Notes: generated by a model from the letters alone, not told the origin. A stretch of DNA of 64,000 nt from UBA6398 sp963660485 (GCA_963660485.1 CAVKYH010000001.1:62001-126000); one strand, 5' to 3'. Shown: positions 41,015 to 50,048, counted from the first letter of the stretch. Translations and numbers: made by a program.

Positions 41015-42697
41015 TCATTTAGAGAAGCGTAAAACAACGCCCGAATAAGCCGGTATTTCAACGCACAACGGGCACTCCGGAGCAAGGTGTGCGTTGGCGG
41101 TTTGAGGCTTGCCTTCGGCCAAAAGGTTGACGCAATTGTAGATTCCCGGTTTTATTTCCATGTATTCAAATGCGTGCATCGGAATGTTGACGTAGGCTTT
41201 TATGTTGCCGCCGCTGAAATTTGAAACAATGAGCAATGTTTCCTTGCCGTCCTTGCGCAGGAACGAATACAACTTGTCGGCGGGATATTTTGAATAGTTG
41301 TCCTGGTTGCAATATGTGAGGTCGAAGAATTTTCCGTTGGCAATAGCCTGGTTTTTGCATACTTTGCCGAGAAGAGTGGCGTAGAAATTTTTCAGTGCAA
41401 TGTCTTCGGGCGTAAGAGATTCGGGGGCAAACAGAGCCTTGCGCATCTTTTCGGGAGACCAATAGTCGTAAATCGACGTGCGTCCGTCCACACCGCTATA
41501 ACCTTCGGCATCCATTCCGCGCTCGCCGTATTCCTGGCCGGAATATATCATCACCGGGTTTACATTCATCAGTGCTGCTACAATCATTGCCGCTTTTCCT
41601 TTTTCGGCTTTGCCTGCAAAGAAATCCGATGCCACTCTCTGTTCGTCGTGGTTCTCGATGAAATTGAGCATGTGGGGCTGCAAGTTTCCCAAACTCTGCC
41701 ATGCGTACGTTATTTCGTTTGCCGGATTGTATCCCGTAACCACATTGCGCAGTTTGTCATACAGCCCCATTTTGTCGTATAGGTAGTCGAATCCGCCATA
41801 GTTCACATAGGAATCATACAAGGCGGGGTTGTAAATCTCGGCAATGAATATGGTTTCGGGGTAGTCAGTCTTTATTTTTGCGATTACCCAATGCCAGAAT
41901 TCCACGGGTACCATTTCGCTCATATCGCAACGGAAAGCGTCCACACCTTTTGCGCACCAATATTTCAGGATATCATACATTCGCGTCCATGTGTCGGGAG
42001 TGGGGGAGAAATTCTTGGCTCCTCCGCCCAAATAGTCCACACCATAGTTAAGTTTCGCGGTATCATACCAGTCGAAATTGCCGGGATTGGCGCGAAAACA
42101 GTCGTTTCCCGTTGCCTTTGCAGGGAATTCGTCGTATTTTTCTGCGGTGTCGGCGCTGACAGGACTCACGAAAGCCTGGTTTTCTATGTAGTAGAAATTG
42201 TTTTGCGGCGAGAAACATTTTGTGCAGTCATCGTTGTCCCCGAAATCACCCACACCTTCCGGCGCACAGTCGCTATGGTATTGGCGGGCCACGTGGTTGG
42301 GCACAAAATCAATGATGGCTTTCAGTCCGCAGCGGTGTGTGCGCGCAATCAACCGCTCGAATTCTTTCATGCGGCAGTCGGTCTTCTCAGCAAGGTCGGG
42401 ATCAACATCGTAGTAGTCCTTTATGGCATAAGGGGAACCGGCAATACCTTTTACCAAAAGCGCACTGTCTTTTGCAATTCCGTATTTGCTGTAATCGCTC
42501 TGCGTGGCGTGTTCAAGAATACCGGTAAACCAAACGTGGGTAGCGCCGAGATTCTTGATTTCGTCAAGTCGTTTGAGTGTGAAATCCGAGAATTTTCCAC
42601 AACCGTTCTGTTGCTTTGTTCCGTTTCTCACAAGGCATTTTGTTTTGTTGCCGAACAAGCGGGGCAATACTTGGTAGATTACGATTTTTTCAGCCAT
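41015..42697 (-). CDS. GH13 family glycosidase (alpha-amylase type)
   Basis: A 560-residue protein without a signal peptide, hence probably cytosolic or periplasmic by other means. The GH13 barrel shows IDFVPNHVARQYHSD (region I) and the nucleophile Asp in DAFRCDMSEMVP near residue 255. The acid Glu follows in TIFIAEIYNPAL and region IV in LNFIENHDEQRV. A C-terminal all-beta domain follows (LLIVSNFSGGNIKAYVNIP). It should cleave alpha-glucosidic bonds in starch-like or maltodextrin substrates; the subfamily is not determined. It is preceded by the fabD terminator and is probably transcribed alone. Confidence 0.88.
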   Translation of the reverse strand: MAEKIVIYQVLPRLFGNKTKCLVRNGTKQQNGCGKFSDFTLKRLDEIKNLGATHVWFTGILEHATQSDYSKYGIAKDSALLVKGIAGSPYAIKDYYDVDPDLAEKTDCRMKEFERLIARTHRCGLKAIIDFVPNHVARQYHSDCAPEGVGDFGDNDDCTKCFSPQNNFYYIENQAFVSPVSADTAEKYDEFPAKATGNDCFRANPGNFDWYDTAKLNYGVDYLGGGAKNFSPTPDTWTRMYDILKYWCAKGVDAFRCDMSEMVPVEFWHWVIAKIKTDYPETIFIAEIYNPALYDSYVNYGGFDYLYDKMGLYDKLRNVVTGYNPANEITYAWQSLGNLQPHMLNFIENHDEQRVASDFFAGKAEKGKAAMIVAALMNVNPVMIYSGQEYGERGMDAEGYSGVDGRTSIYDYWSPEKMRKALFAPESLTPEDIALKNFYATLLGKVCKNQAIANGKFFDLTYCNQDNYSKYPADKLYSFLRKDGKETLLIVSNFSGGNIKAYVNIPMHAFEYMEIKPGIYNCVNLLAEGKPQTANAHLAPECPLCVEIPAYSGVVLRFSK

Positions 42698-42713
42698 CTG
42701 TGCGTGTAGTTTA

Positions 42714-42752
42714 TCAAAAAGAGCCGTTTCACATTGGCTGCGGAACGGCTCT
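42714..42752 (-). terminator. Terminator of fabD
   Basis: On the minus strand AGAGCCGTT pairs with AACGGCTCT (15-base loop), followed by TTTTTGAT, 20 bases after the fabD stop. Confidence 0.8.
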
Positions 42753-42772
42753 CGTCTTATTTCATTGTTTTT

Positions 42773-43669
42773 TCAATCCAAACTATGTGCGCTAATACTG
42801 TCGTTGCCTTTGCAAATGCGCCCTATCATGCCCTGCAAAGCCTTGCCCGGTCCACATTCTATGAACTCGGTTGCACCGGCAGCCACCATGTTGTTTACTT
42901 CTTCGGTCCAACGCACGGGAGAAGTGAGCTGCGCAATAAGATTCTGCTTGATTTCTTCTGGATCTTCGTGTGCTTTCGCATCGTAGTTCTGATAAACCGG
43001 ACAAACAGGCTTGGAGAACGCCGTGTTTTCGATAGCGGAAGCCAACTCTGCGCGGGCGGATTCCATAAGCGGCGAATGGAACGCACCACTTACCTTGAGA
43101 ACAAGCGCACGTTTGGCACCGGCTGCTTTAAGTTTCTCGCAAGCGGCATTTACTGCCTCGATGTTTCCGCTGATAACCAACTGGCCCGGGCAATTGTAGT
43201 TTGCCGGAACAACGACATTGCCGTCTGTGGAAACTTCCTTGCAGATGCTTTCAACTGTCTCGTCAGAAAGACCGATGATAGCTGCCATTGTAGACGGGGC
43301 TTGCTCACATGCTTTTTGCATTGCCATAGCGCGGGCGTAAACAAGCTTCAATCCGTCGGCGAATGTCAGAGCCTGTGCTGCTACCAAGGCCGAGAATTCT
43401 CCGAGAGAATGGCCGGCGGTAATCGTAGGCTTGAAATCATCTGCACTGCAAACGGCGCTAATCACAGAATGTATGAATACGGCGGGCTGAGTTACCTTGG
43501 TTTGCTTCAGTTCTTCGTCTGTGCCGGCAAACATAATGTCGGTGATTTTGTAGCCAAGTATTTCGTCTGCCTCATCAAACAGAGCTTTTGCCTTAGGATT
43601 GTTGTCATATAAATCTTTGCCCATTCCTACGAATTGGGCTCCCTGACCGGGAAATACGTATGCTTTCAT
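42773..43669 (-). CDS. fabD: Malonyl-CoA:ACP transacylase
   Basis: FabD loads malonyl groups on acyl carrier protein for fatty-acid synthesis. The 298-residue sequence starts with AYVFPGQGAQFVGMG. It has the active Ser in TAGHSLGEFSALV near residue 88, then RAMAMQKACE, the catalytic-His region KVSGAFHSPLM, and QLTSPVRWTE with ECGPGKALQGM at the end. Length is normal. It is a stand-alone gene with its own promoter box and terminator. Confidence 0.96.
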   Translation of the reverse strand: MKAYVFPGQGAQFVGMGKDLYDNNPKAKALFDEADEILGYKITDIMFAGTDEELKQTKVTQPAVFIHSVISAVCSADDFKPTITAGHSLGEFSALVAAQALTFADGLKLVYARAMAMQKACEQAPSTMAAIIGLSDETVESICKEVSTDGNVVVPANYNCPGQLVISGNIEAVNAACEKLKAAGAKRALVLKVSGAFHSPLMESARAELASAIENTAFSKPVCPVYQNYDAKAHEDPEEIKQNLIAQLTSPVRWTEEVNNMVAAGATEFIECGPGKALQGMIGRICKGNDSISAHSLD

Positions 43670-43704
43670 TTCGAAATAATGTTGTTTGTTACTTATTTTC
43701 AGTG

Positions 43705-43712
43705 CAAAAATA
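43705..43712 (-). promoter_or_regulatory. -7 promoter box for fabD
   Basis: TATTTTTG on the minus strand fits TAnnTTTG, 35 bases before the fabD ATG. Confidence 0.5.
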
Positions 43713-43799
43713 ACATTTTATTCTGAATTACACGCAATGCGACCTCCCTTGGCTTTCTGACAGACTCCTTTGGCTTAGCCGTGGTAACTGACATCAGCA

Positions 43800-45035
43800 T
43801 TATCTTTTGCCGAATGAGCGCGTGCGTACGCCATTGTTTCCTGTCGAACCGGTATTGCTTCTGTTGCTTGTGGCACCTTGAACCGTTGACGACGTATTGC
43901 GTGTAGCCGGAGATGAACTTTGTATGTTGCGGGAAGCGTTTGAAGAACTTTGCATCCTTTGGGAGAACGAACGACTATTGTTGCCGCTTCCACTCACATT
44001 GGTACGAGTTGTTCCTGTTCTGCCGCCGGGAGTATAGTTGCGGTTGGAATTTGCACTGCTTGTATTGCTGCTTGTACTGCCTACGTTGCTGTTGTTGCGG
44101 CTTCCGATGCTGAAATTCCTGCTGCTGTTCAAATTCGAACGGTTGTTGTCGTTGGAAACATATTTCAAGCCGTTGGTCGAACCGTTGCCATTGTTGTTGT
44201 CGGGAGTTTGGATACGGTTTTGCGGCGGGTTGTTCCCGTTGTTTCTGTTGTCGTTCTCAAATTTATATCCTGCGTTGCCGGAATTCTCATTCTTGTCCCT
44301 ATAATTATTGCCACTGCCATAAACTTTGCCGTTGTTCCTGTTGGGATTGCCGGCTTCGGGATTTTTGTCATTGCGTCCGAATTCGCGCCCGTTGTTATGG
44401 CTTCCGTTTCTGTGGTCATACGTCATGCCTTTGTCGAAGTCAGGCCCAGGATTTCGCCGGTCGTCTCTCCGTCCGTAATGTTCGCCGTTGTATTTTGGCG
44501 CATCAAAACGTTTGCCGTCGCGGTAGTAATATCCGTGTCCCCATTCGCCGTAACGTTCGCGCATACCGCCGTTGGCGCTGAATGTCATGTGTTGGTAGGG
44601 GTTGTGTCTCAGACGTTCTCTCCAACTCATGCCGCGGTAAACGCTGTAGATCGCGGGGCGGCTGAAATAAAAGAAGCCACGGTCGTAAAAATCATAGGTG
44701 GTCATGATACAAACTCCCGAGCGCCAAATCAGAGGACGGTAGAAATACGAAATGTCTACGTATCTGTTGAACTGCCAGTCAAACAAAATATAGCCGAGGT
44801 CCTGATTGCGGTAACGCCAGTACTGTCCGTCGATGTCGCTTGCGTAGTTTATGTTCAAAAAGTAGTTGAGATTTATTTCGTAAGCCTTGTCATATTGTTC
44901 CGGCGTTAGGTCCAATTCATACGCCATCTTGTCTGTGAGATACCATGCACGCTTGCGAGATTCTTCAAAACTAAGAGCCGAAGCACTTGAATAGGCAAAC
45001 ATTATTCCCAATAGGGCGAGCATTAGCTTTTTCAT
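43800..45035 (-). CDS. Exported Asn/Gly/Ser-rich protein of unknown function
   Basis: A 411-residue protein with a signal peptide (LMLALLGIMFAYSSASA). A structured N-terminal part follows (about residues 22-170). It opens with AWYLTDKMAYELDLTPEQY, a 'DKM..EL.LT..Q...' pattern like that of small periplasmic helical sensors, and continues with Tyr- and Trp-rich strands (IDGQYWRYRNQDLGYILFDW). The rest (about residue 190 on) is low complexity with many Asn, Gly, Ser and Arg and few hydrophobic residues, for example DNNNGNGSTNGL. The biased tail is most likely disordered and surface exposed. I do not recognise a family. It is divergent from the histidine kinase gene. Confidence 0.7.
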   Translation of the reverse strand: MKKLMLALLGIMFAYSSASALSFEESRKRAWYLTDKMAYELDLTPEQYDKAYEINLNYFLNINYASDIDGQYWRYRNQDLGYILFDWQFNRYVDISYFYRPLIWRSGVCIMTTYDFYDRGFFYFSRPAIYSVYRGMSWRERLRHNPYQHMTFSANGGMRERYGEWGHGYYYRDGKRFDAPKYNGEHYGRRDDRRNPGPDFDKGMTYDHRNGSHNNGREFGRNDKNPEAGNPNRNNGKVYGSGNNYRDKNENSGNAGYKFENDNRNNGNNPPQNRIQTPDNNNGNGSTNGLKYVSNDNNRSNLNSSRNFSIGSRNNSNVGSTSSNTSSANSNRNYTPGGRTGTTRTNVSGSGNNSRSFSQRMQSSSNASRNIQSSSPATRNTSSTVQGATSNRSNTGSTGNNGVRTRSFGKR

Positions 45036-45127
45036 GGCCGTTGTATTTTATTTGTTCTACATGTTTGTTATCTTCATAAGCAAAAATGCGCAAATTACCG
45101 TTTGCTTCCAAATATTATCAGCTAAAT

Positions 45128-45167
45128 AATGTGCAAAATGTTTTCGGAAACAAAAATATTGCACATT
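45128..45167. repeat. Inverted repeat between divergent genes
   Basis: AATGTGCAA and TTGCACATT pair perfectly over 9 bases, separated by 22. They lie between the Asn-rich protein gene and the histidine kinase gene, so they could be an operator or a transcript hairpin. Confidence 0.4.
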
Positions 45168-45244
45168 CGTGTCGCAAATATGCCGAAAAAAGCAATAGAA
45201 AGCCGATGTTTTCGTTTTAATAATGACTTTCTTTCATCAGACAT

Positions 45245-46429
45245 ATGCAATGGCTTGACAGAATAAAGAGAGTGAAAATAGCTCTTATGCTTGCGGCGCT
45301 TTTTATAGCTATGGCGTCGCTCGCAGTATCGCATTTTCTTGTCAAGGATATGGAGAAAGAAGAATACGAACGCATGGAAGTTTGGGCCGAAGCCATGCGC
45401 TCGCTCAACCGTGCCGACGAAACCACAGACCTCGGGCTTGTGCTGAAAGTGATAAACGGCAACAACACGATTCCGGTGATTGTGCTCGATGCGGAAGGCA
45501 ATCCCGAAATTTCGAGAAACGTGGGATTGTCGAAAGCAGAGAAGAAAGATTCAATGAAAGTTCTTTTCGCGTATGCCGAAAGGTGGAAACAGGCGGGCAA
45601 TTCGGTAAGAATTGACGCTGCTGCCGAAGATGGCGCAAACAAGAAGGATTCCGGCTATTTGGAAGTATGTTATGGCCGAAGTTCCATGCTCAACCGTCTT
45701 GCCGTTTACCCATATGTGCAGCTTGGCGTGGTATTGATTTTTGCTATAGTGGCAATATTCGCCCTCATGAGTTCCAAACGCGCCGAACAAAACAAGGTGT
45801 GGGTGGGATTGTCCAAGGAAACGGCGCATCAACTCGGCACGCCCATTTCGTCGCTTATGGCATGGACCGAAATACTCAAGGAAACGTATTCCGAAAGTTC
45901 GCTTATCCCCGAAATGGAAAAGGATGTGCGCCGGCTGCAACTCATTGCCGAACGATTTTCAAAGATTGGTTCCATTCCGGAACTTGAAACGCAAAACATA
46001 ATGGCCGCTTTGGACAGAGCCGTTGACTATATGTCGCGCCGGGCATCAAACCACGTGAAGGTTATCAAGGAATATGCTTGCGACAATATCAATGTGAAAA
46101 TGAACTCGGCTTTGTTTGAATGGGTGATAGAGAACCTTTCAAAAAACGCAATGGACGCAATGGCGTCGGGAGGTATGTTGTCTTTTCGCGTAAGCGAGAT
46201 GCCGGAAATGGTGCTTATAGATATATGCGATACCGGCAAGGGCATTGCCCGAAAAAGCTTTAAAACCGTATTCATGCCAGGCTATACCACAAAAAAGAGA
46301 GGCTGGGGACTTGGACTTTCGCTTGCAAAACGAATAGTTGAGGAGTATCATCATGGCAAGATATACGTATTGTATTCCGAAATAGGCAAAGGCACTGTGT
46401 TTCGTATCGAGATGCCAAAGGTGTTTTAA
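45245..46429 (+). CDS. Membrane sensor histidine kinase without nearby response regulator
   Basis: A 394-residue kinase. A membrane helix near the N-terminus (IALMLAALFIAMASLAV) and one at about residues 158-178 (LGVVLIFAIVAIFALMS) enclose a periplasmic sensor part. The dimerisation box with the phospho-accepting His is ETAHQLGTPISSLMAWTEIL near residue 200. The ATPase domain has N box ENLSKNAMDAM, D box ICDTGKGIA and G box RGWGLGLSLAKRIVEEYH. The QLGTPISS variant of the H box is common in Bacteroidota. No response regulator gene lies beside it. The gene stands alone between divergent and convergent partners. Confidence 0.9.
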   Translation: MQWLDRIKRVKIALMLAALFIAMASLAVSHFLVKDMEKEEYERMEVWAEAMRSLNRADETTDLGLVLKVINGNNTIPVIVLDAEGNPEISRNVGLSKAEKKDSMKVLFAYAERWKQAGNSVRIDAAAEDGANKKDSGYLEVCYGRSSMLNRLAVYPYVQLGVVLIFAIVAIFALMSSKRAEQNKVWVGLSKETAHQLGTPISSLMAWTEILKETYSESSLIPEMEKDVRRLQLIAERFSKIGSIPELETQNIMAALDRAVDYMSRRASNHVKVIKEYACDNINVKMNSALFEWVIENLSKNAMDAMASGGMLSFRVSEMPEMVLIDICDTGKGIARKSFKTVFMPGYTTKKRGWGLGLSLAKRIVEEYHHGKIYVLYSEIGKGTVFRIEMPKVF

Positions 46430-46465
46430 ACCATATTGAAAATCAAAGGTTTGAGATAGTCAAAA

Positions 46466-46538
46466 TTCCAAGGCATCTAATTTAAATTCCGACGCATCTA
46501 ATTTAAATTAGGTCTGACCTAGTTTTTACGAGATGCGG
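46466..46538. repeat. Palindromic repeat copy 12 (class 1)
   Basis: TTCCAAGGCATCTAATTT, CCGACGCATCTAATTT, AATTAGGTCTGACCTAG and TTTTTACGAGATGCGG. The right half of the 32-base palindrome is missing. It lies between the convergent histidine kinase and aguB genes. Confidence 0.85.
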
Positions 46539-46565
46539 ACAAAGCAAAAAAACAACTTTTGGGAA

Positions 46566-46601
46566 GAAAAAATAATGGGCGGCGCATTGTGCGCAGCCCA
46601 T
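46566..46601 (-). terminator. Terminator of the fucosidase-aguA-aguB operon
   Basis: On the minus strand ATGGGCTGCGCA pairs with TGCGCCGCCCAT (one mismatch, 3-base loop), followed by TATTTTTTC. Confidence 0.85.
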
Positions 46602-46637
46602 TTATGGGGGAATTGGTTGCCGTTAAATTATGACGAA

Positions 46638-47537
46638 TTACTGCTTGGTGTCGTTGTCGATGAACCTTTTTGTGAGTTCGTCAAACTTGTCGATTCTTCT
46701 GTCGCGCAGATAGGGCCACCAGCGCCTTACTTCTTCTGTGCGGTCGAGGTCTATTTCCGTGCAAATAAAGGCTTCTTCGTTTTCCGGGGCAAGCGAAATC
46801 AGTTCTCCTTGGGGGCCGCTCACAAAACTGCTGCCCCAAAAGTTTATTCCCGGCGTTGCGTTCGACGGATCTGGCTCGAAGCCTGTGCGGTTTACGGTGA
46901 TGACATGAAGATTGTTGGCAATGGCATGACCGCGTTGCACTGTGATCCATGCTTCGCGCTGGCGTTTGATTTCTTCGGCGTCGTCTTCGGAATTATATCC
47001 TATGGCGGTGGGATAAATAAGTATTTGCGCTCCTTGCAGTGCCATTAGTCTTGCTCCTTCGGGGTACCATTGGTCCCAGCAAACCTGTACTCCGAGTTTT
47101 CCGATGCTTGTATTTATTGGTTTGAAGCCTATGTCGCCCGGCGTAAAGTAGAATTTTTCGTAATATCCCGGATCGTCGGGGATTTGCATCTTGCGGTATT
47201 TTCCCGCTATACTGCCGTCGGTGTCAAATACAACGGCTGTGTTGTGATATAGTCCTGCTGCGCGGCGTTCGAAAATGGTTGTTACAAGCACTACATGGTT
47301 TTCTTTCGCGATTTTGCCGTAGAAGTCTGTGGATTTACCGGGTATGCTTTCCGCGAAATCAAAATTTTCCACGTTTTCAGTCTGACAAAAATAAACTCCG
47401 TTTTGAAGTTCGGGCAAAACAATGAGGTTTGCTCCCTGATTTGCCAAATCTTCAATGTGTTTTTTGAGCTTTGCGAGATTTTCTGTGAGATTGGGTGAGA
47501 TTTTGGGCTGTATTATGCCCACTTTTATCTTGTTCAT
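46638..47537 (-). CDS. aguB: N-carbamoylputrescine amidase
   Basis: A 299-residue nitrilase-family enzyme that hydrolyses N-carbamoylputrescine to putrescine, CO2 and ammonia. The Glu-Lys-Cys triad is visible: Glu in IVLPELQNGVYFCQ, Lys in GKYRKMQIPDDPGY, Cys in LGVQVCWDQWYPEGAR. WGSSFVSGPQGELI and the C-terminal RRWWPYLRDRRID are typical of AguB. It overlaps the aguA stop by 4 bases, so the two act in sequence on agmatine. Confidence 0.93.
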   Translation of the reverse strand: MNKIKVGIIQPKISPNLTENLAKLKKHIEDLANQGANLIVLPELQNGVYFCQTENVENFDFAESIPGKSTDFYGKIAKENHVVLVTTIFERRAAGLYHNTAVVFDTDGSIAGKYRKMQIPDDPGYYEKFYFTPGDIGFKPINTSIGKLGVQVCWDQWYPEGARLMALQGAQILIYPTAIGYNSEDDAEEIKRQREAWITVQRGHAIANNLHVITVNRTGFEPDPSNATPGINFWGSSFVSGPQGELISLAPENEEAFICTEIDLDRTEEVRRWWPYLRDRRIDKFDELTKRFIDNDTKQ

Positions 47538-48685
47538 ATTGCTTTTATTTCGTTGTCGTTGAAAACTCCTGCGGGAAATTGCATCGCGCTGCAGTGAATG
47601 GAACCGTGCTGACGGATTAAGGCTGTGGCGGGAACGCCTACAATTTCTCTTTCGCCGTATATGCTGGCGATAGCTTGCATTGCCGCTTTGTCGTTCTCGG
47701 GTTGATTGTATGTGGGAACCAATACCGCGTTGTTCATCACAAGATAGTTTGCATAAGTAGCCGGTAGTCTTTCTCCGCAGTCTTTGTCAAAAATTGCGGC
47801 AGGCATTGGAAGCGGAACGAGGTTGAATCCTTCGCCGCCGTTTTGCCTGAATGATTTCAATTCTTCCTCCATCAGTGCCAACTCCTTATAATGTGAATCG
47901 TTTTTGTCCTCACATTTTACATACGCAATGGTCTCGTGGGGGCAAAGGCGAGCCAGCGTGTCAACATGTCCGTCGGTGTCGTCGCCTTCAAGTGCGCCAT
48001 GTTTCAACCAAAGCACCTGCTGCAGATTAAAAATTCGCTTTAGCAGCAATTCTATGTCGGCTTTGTTTAGTTTTGGATTGCGTGTAGACGTTAGCAAACA
48101 GCTTTCCGTGGTCAACAAAATGCCTTTCCCGTCGGTTTCTATCGAACCTCCTTCCAAAACAAAGTCGTTGCAGTCGCGATAGTTGCCGTATATAATATGA
48201 TTTGCCGCGAGGGAACGGCTTATTTCGTTGTCTTTTTCCGCAGCAAATTTGTTTCCCCAGCCATTGAAACCGAAATCGAGAATTTCCACTCCGTCGGGCG
48301 TTATTATCGAAAGCACGCCGTTGTCGCGAGCCCAGGTGTCGTTTACCGGACATTCGTATACCGTGATGTTTTGAAGCACTTTTGTTGGCATTTTCTCCTT
48401 TAACAGTGCTTCCACATGCTTTTTGCTTGACGTAACGACCAACAACCGTTCGCGTTTGGCTATTTCAAAGGCAAATCTAACGTAACATTCCGTAACTTCA
48501 TCGAGCATATAATTCCAGTCGGTCTCTTGTGTTGGCCATATTATTTGTATTCCGCTTTGCGGAAACCATTCCGGTGCGAAAAATCTGCCTCGTGTTTCGA
48601 TTCTTGTATCGTTGTACCAATCTGGTTTCAGTTCGAGTGTAAAATCCATGCGTTGTCCTGCGCGCGCTCTATAGAAAAGTCCCAT
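47534..48685 (-). CDS. aguA: Agmatine deiminase
   Basis: AguA converts agmatine to N-carbamoylputrescine and ammonia. The 383-residue protein of the guanidino-modifying fold shows WFPQSGIQIIWP, then NDTWARDNGVLSI with catalytic Asp. GWGNKF and EGGSIETDGKGILLTTESCLL follow, with HGALEGDDTDGHVDTLA (His and Asp). The catalytic Cys lies in GSIHCSAMQFP near the end. The start is uncertain: ATG 48685 gives 383 residues, while ATG 48649 is preceded by an AGGA-like sequence and lies nearer the usual N-terminus. It follows the fucosidase gene by 10 bases. Confidence 0.93.
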   Translation of the reverse strand: MGLFYRARAGQRMDFTLELKPDWYNDTRIETRGRFFAPEWFPQSGIQIIWPTQETDWNYMLDEVTECYVRFAFEIAKRERLLVVTSSKKHVEALLKEKMPTKVLQNITVYECPVNDTWARDNGVLSIITPDGVEILDFGFNGWGNKFAAEKDNEISRSLAANHIIYGNYRDCNDFVLEGGSIETDGKGILLTTESCLLTSTRNPKLNKADIELLLKRIFNLQQVLWLKHGALEGDDTDGHVDTLARLCPHETIAYVKCEDKNDSHYKELALMEEELKSFRQNGGEGFNLVPLPMPAAIFDKDCGERLPATYANYLVMNNAVLVPTYNQPENDKAAMQAIASIYGEREIVGVPATALIRQHGSIHCSAMQFPAGVFNDNEIKAI

Positions 48686-48695
48686 TTAGGTTGGT

Positions 48696-50015
48696 TTATT
48701 TCAGGTTTACTTCAATTACAAAATCAATGTCGTCGGGTTGGTTTATTAGATCCACGCTTATTCCGTTTGCCGTCTTGGTATATTTCAGGGGCACTTTGCC
48801 GTTGAAGGTGCATACTTTTCTGACCTTGGATTTCAGAGGAACGGTGATGTTGTTGCTGCTTGCCTTCAAAACGTGCAGATATAGGGTGTTGTCTTTTTGG
48901 GTAGTGGTTCCCCATTCCTGTTCTCCCGGTTCGCCGGCTGTGGTGCCGTAGATTGTTTCGCCGTATTGGCGCATCCATTTTCCTATGCCTTTCAGCCGTT
49001 CGATTGCCTGGTCTGGAATTTTTCCGTTGGGCTGTGGTCCTACGTTGAGCAGCAGGTTTGCATTTTTCCCGGCGGCCCGCACGATGAGTTGAATGAGGTC
49101 TCCTACGCTTTTATACCTATTGTCTGTGCAGTCGTAGCCCCACGATTCGTTCATGGTCTGACATGTTTCGAGCGGCAACTGCCCAACGCTTTGCCCGGAA
49201 AACCCGGCTTTGTTTTCGCCCGGTATGTCGCGCTCAAAGTTCTGTATGTCTTCGCCGTCGAAAGGCGTAACGTGGTGATTGTTTGCCACAAGACACGTGG
49301 GCTGTGTGTTGTGAATCAAAGAATAAAGCTCGTCGAGATGCCAATCGAAGGGTATGGAATCTTTTTCATGGTCCCACCAACCGTCAAACCATATTGCGCC
49401 GATTTTTCCATAGTTTGTCAACAGTTCCTTGAGCTGTCCTTTCATGAATTTCATGTAGGTATTCATGTCGCTAAGCCCTTTCACTCTTCCTGTGCCCTTT
49501 CCCGTTTGTCCGATAGGGTAGTCTTGTCGTGTCCAGTCGAGCAAAGAGTAATACAGGTTCAGCGTGATGTCTTGCTCATGACATTCGTCGGCAAGTTTTT
49601 TCAGCACATCTTCGCCATAGGGCGTGGCATCGACGATGTTGTAGGGCGATTGCGCCGTCTTGAACATGGAAAAACTGTCGTGGTGTCGCGATGTGAAGCA
49701 AATATACTTTGCGCCGGAATCCTTTATAGCGTCAACCCATTCCTTGGCATTGAAAGCCTGCGGATAGAATGCGCTTGCGGCCTTGGAGTATTCGTTGAAG
49801 TCAACGTTTTTGTTGTTCATGAACCATTCGCCTTGCCCAAACATTGAATAGATGCCCCAATGTATGAAAATGCCGAAGCGCATGTTTTGAAATTCCTCGC
49901 GCGCTTTCAGGTTTTCAATCCTCGGAACGTATTGTGCAAAGGATATGTTGATACTCACAGCCGCAAACAATGCTGCAATAATGTATTTGTGTATGTTTTT
50001 GCTCTTGTTGCTCAT
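48696..50015 (-). CDS. Secreted alpha-L-fucosidase, GH29
   Basis: A 439-residue glycosidase with a signal peptide (YIIAALFAAVSINISFAQ). The GH29 barrel shows FGIFIHWGIYSMFGQGEW and AKYICFTSRHHDSFSMF, with conserved His residues. The nucleophile Asp lies in IGAIWFDGWWDHE near residue 225. NLLLNVGPQPNGKIP is typical of the family, and a C-terminal beta-sandwich follows. It releases alpha-linked fucose from glycans, for instance host mucin, probably in the periplasm. It is the first gene of an operon with agmatine genes, an odd pairing. Confidence 0.92.
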   Translation of the reverse strand: MSNKSKNIHKYIIAALFAAVSINISFAQYVPRIENLKAREEFQNMRFGIFIHWGIYSMFGQGEWFMNNKNVDFNEYSKAASAFYPQAFNAKEWVDAIKDSGAKYICFTSRHHDSFSMFKTAQSPYNIVDATPYGEDVLKKLADECHEQDITLNLYYSLLDWTRQDYPIGQTGKGTGRVKGLSDMNTYMKFMKGQLKELLTNYGKIGAIWFDGWWDHEKDSIPFDWHLDELYSLIHNTQPTCLVANNHHVTPFDGEDIQNFERDIPGENKAGFSGQSVGQLPLETCQTMNESWGYDCTDNRYKSVGDLIQLIVRAAGKNANLLLNVGPQPNGKIPDQAIERLKGIGKWMRQYGETIYGTTAGEPGEQEWGTTTQKDNTLYLHVLKASSNNITVPLKSKVRKVCTFNGKVPLKYTKTANGISVDLINQPDDIDFVIEVNLK

Positions 50016-50040
50016 GATTTGATTGCGCTAAACTATATTG

Positions 50041-50048
50041 CAAACTTA
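50041..50048 (-). promoter_or_regulatory. -7 promoter box for fucosidase-aguA-aguB
   Basis: TAAGTTTG on the minus strand fits TAnnTTTG, 25 bases before the fucosidase ATG. Confidence 0.6.

Noticed and set aside
43950..44909. 319-codon plus-strand frame opposite the Asn-rich gene
   Set aside because: It is rich in Val and Ala because it is the complement of Asn/Gly-rich codons; no start context or membrane pattern is convincing.
45128..45167. Terminator for one of the flanking genes
   Set aside because: It lies upstream of both divergent genes, so it cannot end either transcript.
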